Counted from the first letter of the stretch, positions 1 through 5,631 are shown. The stretch is DNA of 10,541 bases from Candidatus Dormiibacterota bacterium (GCA_003151665.1 PLYD01000207.1:1-10541); one strand, 5' to 3'. Notes: generated from the letters alone by a model not told the origin. Numbers and translations: made by a program.

Positions 1-666
1 GCGCATGGCCATGGCCGTGCGCTCATGTTCGCGAACCTCGGCCTGTGGAACGTGGCATTGCTTGGCCTCACCCTGAGCTTGCTGTTCGAGCCGGGGGCTT
101 GGCTCGTGACAGCCTTCGCCGGTCTGCTCGCGATTGCCGCTCTGCTGCACGTGGTCGACATCGCACTGCTGCTCAGGACCCGGCGGCGCCGAAAGCTGAC
201 AGTCGAGCAGTGGCATACGTTCGTGTCACTCGGGTCGCTGCTGGCCGCGGCCGCGCTCGGGTTGCTGCTCGTGTCGGGCCACGTCCCTGGCCGCAACTGG
301 GTGGTCGCGTACGGCTACGCCGCGCTGGCCGGCTGGTTCGGCTTCGCCATCGTCGGCAAGTCCTACAAGATCCTGCCCTTCTTGAGCTGGCTGCACCGCT
401 TCGGCGAGCTGGCCGGCCGGCAGCCGGTGCCGCTGCTGAGTGAGCTCGTCGACCAGCGCCTGGCATGGTCCTCGTTCGGGCTACTCGTCGTCGGCTTCGC
501 CGGCGTGCTGGCCGGCCTGCTCCTCGGCGACACCACGGTAGTTCGGGCGGCAGGCGCGCTCTACGCCGCTGGCGCCCTGTTGTTCGCCCTCAATGCTGCC
601 CGGCTGGTCCTTCCGCTCGCGTTTTTGCGGCGCAGTCACCTGGTTTCGCAGGAGATGACGGCATGA
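1..666 (+). CDS. Polytopic membrane protein, C-terminal part (5' end cut by window)
   Basis: The reading frame is open from base 1 (AHGHGRALMFANL...) to the TGA at 664-666, so the first ATG at 25 is probably internal and the gene begins outside the window. The visible ~220 residues hold about six hydrophobic segments separated by short charged loops (RTRRRRK, LHRFGELAGRQ). This suggests an integral membrane protein. The pattern GWFGFAIVGKSYKILPFLSWLHRF and the upstream His residues recall the heme-copper-oxidase-like/NnrS-like membrane proteins often found near nitrogen-oxide and hemerythrin genes. That family assignment rests on memory of the motif and is tentative. The stop overlaps the next start (ATGA, 663-666), indicating translational coupling with the DUF59 gene. 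Confidence 0.6.
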   Translation, partial: AHGHGRALMFANLGLWNVALLGLTLSLLFEPGAWLVTAFAGLLAIAALLHVVDIALLLRTRRRRKLTVEQWHTFVSLGSLLAAAALGLLLVSGHVPGRNWVVAYGYAALAGWFGFAIVGKSYKILPFLSWLHRFGELAGRQPVPLLSELVDQRLAWSSFGLLVVGFAGVLAGLLLGDTTVVRAAGALYAAGALLFALNAARLVLPLAFLRRSHLVSQEMTA

Positions 667-992
667 GCGAGCCTCGCCTCCAGCTGCCCGACGATCTGCT
701 GGCCGCAGAAGCCTGGCAGCAGCTCGAGTGCGTCTACGACCCCGAGCTCGGCGTCAACCTCGTCGATCTCGGCCTGATCTATCGACTGGACGTGAAGGAC
801 GGCGAGGTCCAGGTCGAGATGACCCTCACCACTCCCGGCTGTCCGATGAGCGACAGCATGCCGGCTGCGGTGGAGAGGGCTCTGCTGACTGTCCCGGGCG
901 TCTCCCATGCCTCCGTTGAGGTGGTCTGGGAGCCGCGATGGGTGCCGGAAATGATGTCCGAGCGTGCCACGCGCGCGCTCGGGTGGGTGTGA
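663..992 (+). CDS. MIP18/DUF59-family metal-sulfur cluster assembly factor
   Basis: This 109-residue protein has the typical length and motifs of the DUF59 (PaaD/SufT-like) family. It shows ECVYDPELGVNLVDLGLIY at residues 22-40 and the TTPGCP motif with Cys60, the conserved cysteine linked to Fe-S cluster handling; Cys24 is a second thiol. Family members help insert or mature Fe-S clusters in target proteins in the cytoplasm. The ATG at 663 overlaps the preceding stop codon and gives the expected N-terminus, whereas a longer open frame back to 465 only reads through the membrane-protein gene out of frame. Plausible clients nearby are the 7Fe ferredoxin and other metalloproteins of this run, which is inference. 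Confidence 0.88.
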   Translation: MSEPRLQLPDDLLAAEAWQQLECVYDPELGVNLVDLGLIYRLDVKDGEVQVEMTLTTPGCPMSDSMPAAVERALLTVPGVSHASVEVVWEPRWVPEMMSERATRALGWV

Positions 993-1004
993 TGGAGGTG
1001 TGAG

Positions 1005-1229
1005 ATGGCGACACTTGATGTGCGGCCGATGATGGCCGCTGGGAAGGAGCCGTTCGACGCGATCATGGGCGCGGTCGGCGGCCTGAAGCCGGAAGAGGAG
1101 TTCGAGCTTCTCGCGCCGCTCGACCCTGTACCTCTGTACCAGGTCCTGGGCGCCCAGGGCTTCAGCTACGAGACCGAGGCGCTGGCCGGTGGCGATTTTC
1201 GGGTCGTCTTCCGCCGCAAGGGGATCTGA
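1005..1229 (+). CDS. Small stand-alone DUF2249 protein
   Basis: This 74-residue protein consists of one DUF2249 domain, a TusA/SirA-like small alpha-beta fold. It starts with the characteristic LDVRPM (residues 4-9) and includes GLKPEEEFELLAPLDPVPLYQ and a C-terminal GGDFRVVFRRKG strand. The start is supported by GGAGG at 994-998, six bases upstream. The biochemical role of the family is not settled. Members often neighbour hemerythrin, cupin and nitrogen-oxide genes. Compared with the second DUF2249 copy fused to OsmC downstream, this copy lacks the two histidines of the NDHDPKPLHYQ segment (here APLDPVPLYQ), so the two copies may not be functionally equivalent. Only one base separates its stop from the next ATG. 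Confidence 0.85.
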   Translation: MATLDVRPMMAAGKEPFDAIMGAVGGLKPEEEFELLAPLDPVPLYQVLGAQGFSYETEALAGGDFRVVFRRKGI

Positions 1230-1230
1230 G

Positions 1231-2112
1231 ATGGCGATCAAGCAGTCAGAACCACTGGTCGGCCGGGCGGCCGAGCTGGCCGAGTTCTCGCCGAACGGAT
1301 TCGGCCGCAAGATTCTCACCGAGACCGACCGCTTTCGGGTCGTGATCGCCGCACTGGAAGACGGCCAGGAGATCCCTCTCCACGCGCCGCCACTCGACAT
1401 GGTGATGACGATCGTGGAAGGGATCGGCCAGGTGATGGCCGGTCAGCAGATGCACTCAGTGCGGGCGGGCGATGTGGTCATCGTCCCGGCCGGCCAGACG
1501 CGCGGCCTGCGCGCGACCGGCGGCCGGCTGGTGGCCGTCAACGTGGTCAGCCCGCCGCCCGGGGCGGGTCACCACACCAGCTCCGAGGCGGCTTGGTCGG
1601 TGCACGAGGAGGTGCCCGATGTGGGCGCCTTGATCCTGGAAGAGCACGCGGGACTCTTCCCGTACCTGGACCACCTGGGCGGTCTGGCTTCCGAAGCCAC
1701 GACCCTCGGCGAGGGTGAGTTGCGCACGCGCCTGCGCGAGGTGCTCGCGTTCCTGCGGGATGACCTGCTCCCGCACGCCCGGGAAGAGGAGGTGTCCGTG
1801 TACCCCGCCGCCGAGAAGGTGCTGCGGGCGGTGGGTGGCGCAACCCGGACGATGTCCATCGACCATCGCTTCGTCGGCCAGATGGTGGAGGAGCTGAGCG
1901 GCCTTGGCGAAGGCCTTCTGTCAAGCGCGAACAAAGAGCGCATCCGCCGCCTCCTCTATGGACTGCAGGCTGTGCTCCAGGTCCATTTCACCAAGGAGAA
2001 CGAGGTTTACGTCCCACTCCTGAAACGCCTGTCGCCGTCCGAGCGGCACCAGCTTTACGACCGCCTCTCGGGAGGGGATGGCGGCCACCAGAATCACCAC
2101 AAGGAGTCCTAG
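1231..2112 (+). CDS. Cupin-hemerythrin (HHE) fusion protein
   Basis: The ATG at 1231 gives 293 residues. It lies one base after the previous stop and follows an AAGGGG-like ribosome site; the longer frame from 1189 would overlap the DUF2249 gene. Residues ~25-108 form a small cupin barrel (LEDGQEIPLHAPPLDMVMTIVEG, then GDVVIVPAGQTRGLRA). Only His51 of the usual HxH pair is visible, with Glu63 as another candidate ligand. Residues ~132-275 are a four-helix hemerythrin-like domain with the expected ligand pattern: His139, His182 with Glu186, His212, and His252 with Glu256. Such domains bind a di-iron centre and sense or scavenge O2, NO or related species. The His-rich tail GGHQNHHKES may also bind metal. 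No signal peptide is seen, so it should be cytoplasmic. Cupin plus HHE in one chain suggests coupled sensing or binding. Confidence 0.87.
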   Translation: MAIKQSEPLVGRAAELAEFSPNGFGRKILTETDRFRVVIAALEDGQEIPLHAPPLDMVMTIVEGIGQVMAGQQMHSVRAGDVVIVPAGQTRGLRATGGRLVAVNVVSPPPGAGHHTSSEAAWSVHEEVPDVGALILEEHAGLFPYLDHLGGLASEATTLGEGELRTRLREVLAFLRDDLLPHAREEEVSVYPAAEKVLRAVGGATRTMSIDHRFVGQMVEELSGLGEGLLSSANKERIRRLLYGLQAVLQVHFTKENEVYVPLLKRLSPSERHQLYDRLSGGDGGHQNHHKES

Positions 2113-2114
2113 CC

Positions 2115-2366
2115 ATGGCCTACGTGATCGCCCAACCCTGCGTCAGCGTGAAGGACGCATCCTGCGTCGAGGTCTGCCCGGTCGACTGCATCAAGACGGA
2201 TGAGGCGGCTGACATGTACTACATCGATCCCGATGAGTGCATCGACTGCGGCGCGTGCGTCGATCCCTGCCCGGTGGACGCGATCTTCCCAGAGGACGAG
2301 GTCCCGGCCGAGTGGAGGAACTTCATCCAGATCAATGCCGACTACTTCCAGAAGGTGAGCAGGTAG
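2115..2366 (+). CDS. fdxA: 7Fe ferredoxin (FdxA type)
   Basis: This 83-residue protein closely follows the actinobacterial FdxA pattern: N-terminal MAYVIAQPCVSVKDASC, then CVEVCPVDCI and CIDCGACVDPCPVDAIF, ending INADYFQKV. By comparison with Azotobacter ferredoxin I, Cys9, Cys17 and Cys52 should hold a [3Fe-4S] cluster, and Cys21, Cys42, Cys45 and Cys48 a [4Fe-4S] cluster, with Cys25 unligated. It is a soluble low-potential electron carrier. AAGGAG at 2101-2106 sits eight bases before the ATG, which is two bases after the hemerythrin stop. It may supply electrons to the hemerythrin or molybdenum proteins encoded alongside, which is inference. Confidence 0.95.
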   Translation: MAYVIAQPCVSVKDASCVEVCPVDCIKTDEAADMYYIDPDECIDCGACVDPCPVDAIFPEDEVPAEWRNFIQINADYFQKVSR

Positions 2367-2368
2367 AG

Positions 2369-3046
2369 ATGGCCGAGCTCTCCTTCACCAGCAAGCTGAC
2401 GTGGTCGGGAACGAGGCTTGGTCCCGGTGTCGTCGAAACCGGCGGCCAGAGCCTGCAGTTCTCCGTACCCGCATCGATGGGTGGCGTGGGTGTGGGAACC
2501 AGCCCCGAGGAGCTTCTGCTCAGCGCGGTCGGCTCCTGCTACACGGCGACGCTGGCGGCGATCCTCGAGTCCCAGCGACTGTCGGTCCAGGCCTTCGAGG
2601 TCGTGGTCCAGGGCTTGGTCTCCTCGTATCCGGGACCGGCGGCCGCCGTCTCATCGATCGTTGTCAACCCGACATTTGTTGGCATCGAGTCGGGTCGCGA
2701 GAAGGAATACGAGAGCGCAGCTATGACCGCGCGCGAGCGCTGCTTCATCGGCAAGCACCTGGGACCCCAAGTGAGCTACAGAGTCGGCGAGGTCGACTTC
2801 GCGGAGGAGACGCCGTCAGCAGGGGATGTGCTGGACGTCCGAGCCTTGCCGGCGCCTCGGCGGCACGAGCTGATCTTCCGCACGCTCGATGAACTTGCGG
2901 GCGGAGCCGCGATCACGCTGGTCAACGACCACGATCCCAAGCCGCTTCACTACCAGCTCGAGGCCACTCGGCCCGGACACTTCAGCTGGGACTACGTCGA
3001 AAGGGGGCCTGAGGCATGGCGCGTGCGCATCGCTCGAATCGCCTGA
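2369..3046 (+). CDS. OsmC-family / DUF2249 fusion protein
   Basis: The ATG at 2369, two bases after the ferredoxin stop, gives 225 residues; the longer frame from 2237 is an overlap artefact. Residues ~1-145 are an OsmC/Ohr-type domain. GVGTSPEELLLSAVGSCYTATLAAIL contains the first reactive cysteine (Cys57), and ARERCFIGKHLG the second (Cys125). In the family this pair reduces hydroperoxides or other reactive species. Residues ~153-225 are a second DUF2249 module beginning LDVRALPAPRRHELIF and containing NDHDPKPLHYQLE with His188 and His194. The fusion ties a thiol-redox domain to the domain that also occurs alone at 1005-1229. This is strong internal evidence that the two domains work in one process. 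Its substrate cannot be read from sequence. Confidence 0.88.
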   Translation: MAELSFTSKLTWSGTRLGPGVVETGGQSLQFSVPASMGGVGVGTSPEELLLSAVGSCYTATLAAILESQRLSVQAFEVVVQGLVSSYPGPAAAVSSIVVNPTFVGIESGREKEYESAAMTARERCFIGKHLGPQVSYRVGEVDFAEETPSAGDVLDVRALPAPRRHELIFRTLDELAGGAAITLVNDHDPKPLHYQLEATRPGHFSWDYVERGPEAWRVRIARIA

Positions 3047-3200
3047 TCGACCAGGCTGCTGAGCCCAGCCCGAATTTGGTTGTTGATCGGACCTCGGCCG
3101 TCGGAAGCCTATGCGCGGCGGACCAGGTGGCACCGAGCTTCCGAGTCCGTTGCGCTCTGTGGAACTCGTCGCCGAGCGAACGGCTCCCGCGGAATGGTCC

Positions 3201-3737
3201 ATGAAAGACCGTCGCATCGGCTTGCCCGTGCATCCTGTTCCCGCGAAGACCAGGATGCCCACCGTTCTTCGCCTCCAGGGCTTGATCTCGGGCCAGCAGG
3301 TCCTTAAAAAGACGGACTTTGCTGCGCTGCCCCATGTAGAGATCTGGGCCGACTTCCGCTGCGAGGAGGGATGGACCGTCCCGGGTCTGCGCTGGCGAGG
3401 CGTCGCCCTGCGGACCCTGATCGCCCTTGCTCAGCCGCTTCCAGAGGCTCGCTACCTGCGCGTCGGCGCCGGCGCCTGCGCCTATGAGGTGACTCTGGCT
3501 CTGGACTCACTTGACGGCGCCCTACTTTGCGACGCACTCGATGGCAAGCCATTGAGCCCGGAGCACGGCGCGCCTTGGCGTTTGCTGGTGCCTGGTGACA
3601 AGTGCTTCACCAGCGTGAAGTGGGTGGATCGTCTGGAGGTGACGTCAGGTCCCGGTGAACCCCTGGGTGAGCGGGTCGCCCGCAGCCGCTTGCGGCCCAG
3701 CCCGTTCCTATCGCGGCACGGCCGCGTGGCATCCTAG
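3201..3737 (+). CDS. Molybdopterin-dependent oxidoreductase, sulfite-oxidase-like domain
   Basis: From the ATG at 3201 the protein has 178 residues and consists of one oxidoreductase molybdopterin-binding domain of the SUOX/MsrP type. VLRLQGLISGQQVLKKTDFAALP is the usual entry. ADFRCEEGW carries Cys54, the expected molybdenum ligand. WRGVALRTLIALAQPLPEARYLRV, HGAPWRLLVPGDKCFTSVKWVDRLEV complete the fold. No Tat or Sec signal is seen with this start, so it is probably cytoplasmic. The start is uncertain: ATG 3111 in the same frame adds 30 residues of low family resemblance and has GGAAG only three bases upstream, while 3201 has GGAATGG about six bases upstream. The tail after the domain (residues ~150-178) is Arg/Ser-rich and unlike the family. 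The gene lies 154 nt after the OsmC fusion, so it may be in the same transcript. Confidence 0.8.
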   Translation: MKDRRIGLPVHPVPAKTRMPTVLRLQGLISGQQVLKKTDFAALPHVEIWADFRCEEGWTVPGLRWRGVALRTLIALAQPLPEARYLRVGAGACAYEVTLALDSLDGALLCDALDGKPLSPEHGAPWRLLVPGDKCFTSVKWVDRLEVTSGPGEPLGERVARSRLRPSPFLSRHGRVAS

Positions 3738-3789
3738 TCGGATGGGAGATTCCCCTTGCTTTGCCCATTTGCTGGACGACGAGGGCCGG

Positions 3790-4155
3790 ATGCCGGACCC
3801 GCCACGCGTGCAAATTCGGCGAGTCTATGAACCCGGGCCCCCCGACCAACGTGAGATCCGCGTCTTGGTCGACCGGGTCTGGCCGCGTGGCGTACGCAAG
3901 GATTCGCTGGCGCTTTACCGTTGGGCCAAGGAGGTCGCACCGTCCGCAGAGCTGCGCCGCTGGTTCGCTCATGACCCTCGTAAGTGGCCACAATTCCAGC
4001 GCCGCTACCGTGAGGAGCTGGTGGCAAGAACTCCTGAGCTGAAGGCACTGGCGCTTCTCGCTCGCGCAGGTCGCTTGGTTCTGCTGTACGGCGCCCGAGA
4101 TCAGGAGCACAACCAGGCCGCGGTGCTGAAAGACGTCCTGGAGGAAGCGCTCTAG
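3790..4155 (+). CDS. DUF488 family protein (YeaO-like)
   Basis: The ATG at 3790, preceded by GAGGG at 3781-3785, gives 121 residues, the normal family length. A further in-frame ATG at 3742 would add 16 residues and cannot be excluded. Family hallmarks are IRVLVDRVWPRGVRKDSL (residues 23-40), KEVAPSAELRRWFAHDP (47-63), W66 and the RRYREEL helix, and LLYGARDQEHNQAAVL (98-113). The function of DUF488 is unknown; the proteins are small, soluble and often linked to stress or metal genes. The gene begins 52 nt after the molybdenum gene. Its last 36 coding bases plus flank recur, nearly identical, 266 nt downstream. Confidence 0.87.
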   Translation: MPDPPRVQIRRVYEPGPPDQREIRVLVDRVWPRGVRKDSLALYRWAKEVAPSAELRRWFAHDPRKWPQFQRRYREELVARTPELKALALLARAGRLVLLYGARDQEHNQAAVLKDVLEEAL

Positions 4156-4158
4156 CCA
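4120..4158 (+). repeat. Direct repeat copy A (3' end of DUF488 gene)
   Basis: These 39 bases encode the last residues AVLKDVLEEAL and the stop of the DUF488 gene. They match 4386-4424 at 36 of 39 positions; the differences cluster in a single spot (AAGAC versus AGATC). Confidence 0.85.
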
Positions 4159-4182
4159 GGAATCCAGATCTGATCGCCTGGC
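4155..4182 (+). terminator. Possible hairpin after the DUF488 gene
   Basis: GCCAGG at 4155-4160 can pair with CCTGGC at 4177-4182 across a 16-nt loop, starting at the stop codon of the DUF488 gene. No T-run follows, so termination activity is only a possibility. Confidence 0.25.
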
Positions 4183-4361
4183 GCTACTGCTGTACCACAT
4201 GCCCTGTGGACGCGCGATTGCAGCCCGGAGGCCGCAGTCCCCACCACTTTGAGGACGCATACGAATGACGAAGAGGCATGACGGAGTTCGGCCTTCCTTT
4301 CAGGTTCTACTTGGCGTACTCGATGTCGTCTCGGTAAGTCTCGTAAGCCCCGGCCCTTTTC

Positions 4362-4424
4362 AAGACGCGTGTGGCTGGCGCACCGGCGGTGCTGAAGATC
4401 GTCCTGGAGGAAGCGCTCTAGCCA
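4362..4424 (+). pseudogene. Remnant of a second DUF488 gene 3' end
   Basis: In one frame this reads KTRVAGAPAVLKIVLEEAL then TAG. The last 11 codons correspond to the intact DUF488 C-terminus with a single substitution (K-D to K-I). An in-frame TAA at 4344-4346 closes the frame upstream, and the rest of the domain is missing. It is best read as the leftover of a tandem duplication or of recombination between two DUF488 copies. Confidence 0.6.
4386..4424 (+). repeat. Direct repeat copy B (DUF488 3' end)
   Basis: Second copy of the 39-nt repeat at 4120-4158, same orientation, 36 of 39 identical, ending with the same TAG and GCCA. Confidence 0.85.
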
Positions 4425-4667
4425 AGCGCGAGGCAGCGACGCCGTGCTCGTCGCATGGGCTCTTGGAGGGATCCACGCCCTGCGGCGCTGGTCCCGTAGT
4501 GGATTGGCAGCTCCCAGGGGATGATCGAACATCACCGAGGCAGGCTCTCGCTCGCTTGCCGCCTCCAGGATTTGTCGGCACAGGTGGGCGGCATTGTTTG
4601 TAAGAGGACATCTGGCATCCGCGGAGAGAATGCTCATTGGAGCCAACGTCGGTAAAGGAGATCCGAG

Positions 4668-5144
4668 ATGAGAGTCGATTACGGAAAGGTGATGCCGGAA
4701 GCGATCCAAGCGATGCGAGGCCTCCAGCAGGTTGTGGACAGCAGCGGGCTGGAGCCCAAGCTGCTGGAACTGGTCAAGGTGCGGGCGTCGCAGATCAACG
4801 GATGCGCCTACTGCCTTGACATGCACACAAAAGATGCGATCGCGATTGGCGAAAATCCTCAGCGCCTCAACGTGCTAGCTGCCTGGCGAGAAGCTCCTTT
4901 GTACGAACCACGGGAGCGTGCCGCGCTGGCCTGGTGCGAAAGCCTCACTCTCCTTCCGGATACGGGTGCCGCCGATCCCGTCTACGAGGAGGTCGCTGCT
5001 CAGTTCACTCCGCGCGAACTGGTAGCGCTGACGACTGCCATAGTTGCCATCAATGGCTGGAACAGGTTCGCGGTAGGATTCCGCTCGCCGGTCGGGTCGT
5101 ACGTCTCCAGACGCCATCCCGCCGGAGCCGTAAAGGCCAGCTAA
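4668..5144 (+). CDS. Carboxymuconolactone decarboxylase family protein (AhpD-like)
   Basis: This 158-residue protein has the AhpD-like core. LLELVKVRASQINGCAYCLDMHTKDA contains the redox motif Cys46-x2-Cys49 with His53, followed by the helical ERAALAWCESLTLL and ELVALTTAIVAINGWNRFAVGFR segments. Members with CxxC-x3-H act as thiol-dependent peroxidase or disulfide-reductase components; they also include decarboxylases, which lack the redox pair. AAAGGAG at 4654-4660, seven bases before ATG, is a strong ribosome site. The gene stands alone: 512 nt lie upstream and over 900 nt downstream. Alkylhydroperoxidase-type activity would fit the redox theme of the OsmC fusion upstream, which is inference. 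Confidence 0.9.
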   Translation: MRVDYGKVMPEAIQAMRGLQQVVDSSGLEPKLLELVKVRASQINGCAYCLDMHTKDAIAIGENPQRLNVLAAWREAPLYEPRERAALAWCESLTLLPDTGAADPVYEEVAAQFTPRELVALTTAIVAINGWNRFAVGFRSPVGSYVSRRHPAGAVKAS

Positions 5145-5284
5145 GCTGCTCGATTGAGCAAGTGCTCGACGCCATACAGCCCAGGTCCGTGGACATGGGT
5201 GGCCGAGCCGCCGGCGCGGCGGGAGAACCTGCCAATCGACTCGAGATTTGTTGGGTTCGATTGGCCCATACCAAGAGCTTGCAA

Positions 5285-5302
5285 CTCTCGACCGGTTGAG
5301 AG
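5285..5302. promoter_or_regulatory. 18-bp palindrome, operator-like
   Basis: CTCTCGACCGGTTGAGAG is self-complementary except for one G-T pair on each side of the ACCGGT centre. There is no T-run, and the next rightward gene is far away, so neither terminator nor operator function is established. Confidence 0.35.
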
Positions 5303-5316
5303 TCAAGTGGTGGCGA

Positions 5317-5334
5317 GGTTTCAAGACCGTGGGG
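5317..5334 (+). repeat. Degenerate second copy of the array core
   Basis: GGTTTCAAGACCGTGGGG resembles GGTCTTCAAAACCGTGGGA at 5525-5543. Allowing one single-base gap, 16 of 19 columns agree. It is followed by GGTTCGAA, similar to a tRNA T-loop, and enclosed by a 6-bp inverted repeat (GTGGTG 5307-5312, CACCAC 5346-5351). It may be a decayed tRNA-derived half-site. Confidence 0.4.
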
Positions 5335-5398
5335 TTCGAAAATGACACCACCCGCCAACCGTCGTGACCGGACCGCCTGCACGTGAGGTTGGCGATCC

Positions 5399-5425
5399 GC
5401 TGACAGCCAAGAAGACAGCCAAGCC
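5399..5425 (+). repeat. Flanking direct repeat, left copy
   Basis: GCTGACAGCCAA at 5399-5410 recurs identically at 5606-5617. Within the left copy the unit is tandem: GACAGCCAAG begins at 5402 and again at 5414, a 12-nt period. Confidence 0.75.
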
Positions 5426-5428
5426 CAC

Positions 5429-5602
5429 GGACGTCTGCGGACGATGGCGAACGTACGTGGACTTTAGAGGTCGGCGTTCGAACATGGGCGGACGTTGGTG
5501 GACGCACGCGGACGTCAGCCCCGCGGTCTTCAAAACCGTGGGAGGGACGTCCATAGACGTCCATTCAGGTTCGCGAACGTCCACCACGGTCCACTGGCGT
5601 CG
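5429..5602. repeat. Inverted 10-bp-phased GGACGT array
   Basis: On the left arm the motif GGAC (consensus YGGACGT) begins at 5429, 5439, 5449 (GAAC), 5459, 5469 (GGTC), 5480 (GAAC), 5490, 5500 and 5510. That is a 10-bp step throughout except for one 11-bp step. On the right arm the complement GTCC begins at 5549, 5559, 5569 (GTTC), 5579, 5589 and 5599 (GTCG), all 10 bp apart. The four innermost units of each arm are exact mirror positions about base 5531, which is also the centre of the hairpin at 5520-5542. A 10-bp step puts every unit on one face of the helix, as expected for cooperative protein binding such as integrase arm-type sites, replication iterons or partition sites. Confidence 0.75.
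5520..5542 (+). other. Core hairpin resembling a tRNA-Sec anticodon arm
   Basis: The arms CCCGCGGT (5520-5527) and ACCGTGGG (5535-5542) pair over 8 bp with one G-T pair. They close a 7-nt loop CTTCAAA, which has T at loop position 2 from the C (tRNA position 33) and TCA at the anticodon positions. GGTCTTCAAAACC is a common core of bacterial selC anticodon arms. No matching D-arm, T-arm or acceptor stem could be built around it, so it is not an intact tRNA gene. A tRNA fragment as att core would fit integration into a tRNA gene. Confidence 0.5.
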
Positions 5603-5605
5603 GCG

Positions 5606-5631
5606 GCTGACAGCCAATGACAAGCCAAGTC
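5606..5631 (+). repeat. Flanking direct repeat, right copy
   Basis: GCTGACAGCCAA (5606-5617) equals the left copy. The following TGACAAGCCAAGTC parallels GAAGACAGCCAAGCC on the left. Together the pair brackets the whole array in direct orientation. Confidence 0.75.

Larger units (their letters stand above)
4156..4667. other. 512-nt gene-poor stretch with a DUF488 tail remnant
   Basis: No open frame here has family resemblance or the codon pattern of its neighbours. It holds a second copy of the DUF488 3' end (4386-4424). It also holds a tiny frame with a purine-rich leader, AAGAGG then ATG at 4278, encoding 19 residues (MTEFGLPFRFYLAYSMSSR). That could be a gene remnant or chance. The ribosome site of the next gene lies at the right end. 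The stretch looks like the scar of a deletion or of a lost paralogue. Confidence 0.5.

Noticed and set aside
636..1400. Minus-strand open frame across the DUF59 and DUF2249 genes
   Set aside because: No family resemblance, and it lies opposite two well-supported genes.
3016..3204. Small 62-residue gene before the molybdenum gene
   Set aside because: It overlaps the OsmC fusion by 31 bases and shows no motif. I considered a frameshifted N-terminus of the molybdenum gene, but the upstream sequence has no family resemblance.
3607..4260. Minus-strand open frame opposite the DUF488 gene
   Set aside because: The plus-strand frame has clear DUF488 motifs; the mirror frame has none.
4265..4603. 112-residue plus-strand open frame between the DUF488 and AhpD-like genes
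   Set aside because: No recognisable domain and irregular composition; it covers the DUF488 tail repeat in a different frame.
5490..5585. A complete selenocysteine tRNA gene
   Set aside because: GGTGGACG and CGTCCACC could imitate an acceptor stem around the TCA hairpin, but both are units of the 10-bp array. No D-arm or T-stem pairs in between.
5399..5631. CRISPR array
   Set aside because: Units are 4-7 nt at a 10-bp period with inversion at the centre; there are no 20-40-nt repeats with unique spacers and no cas genes.
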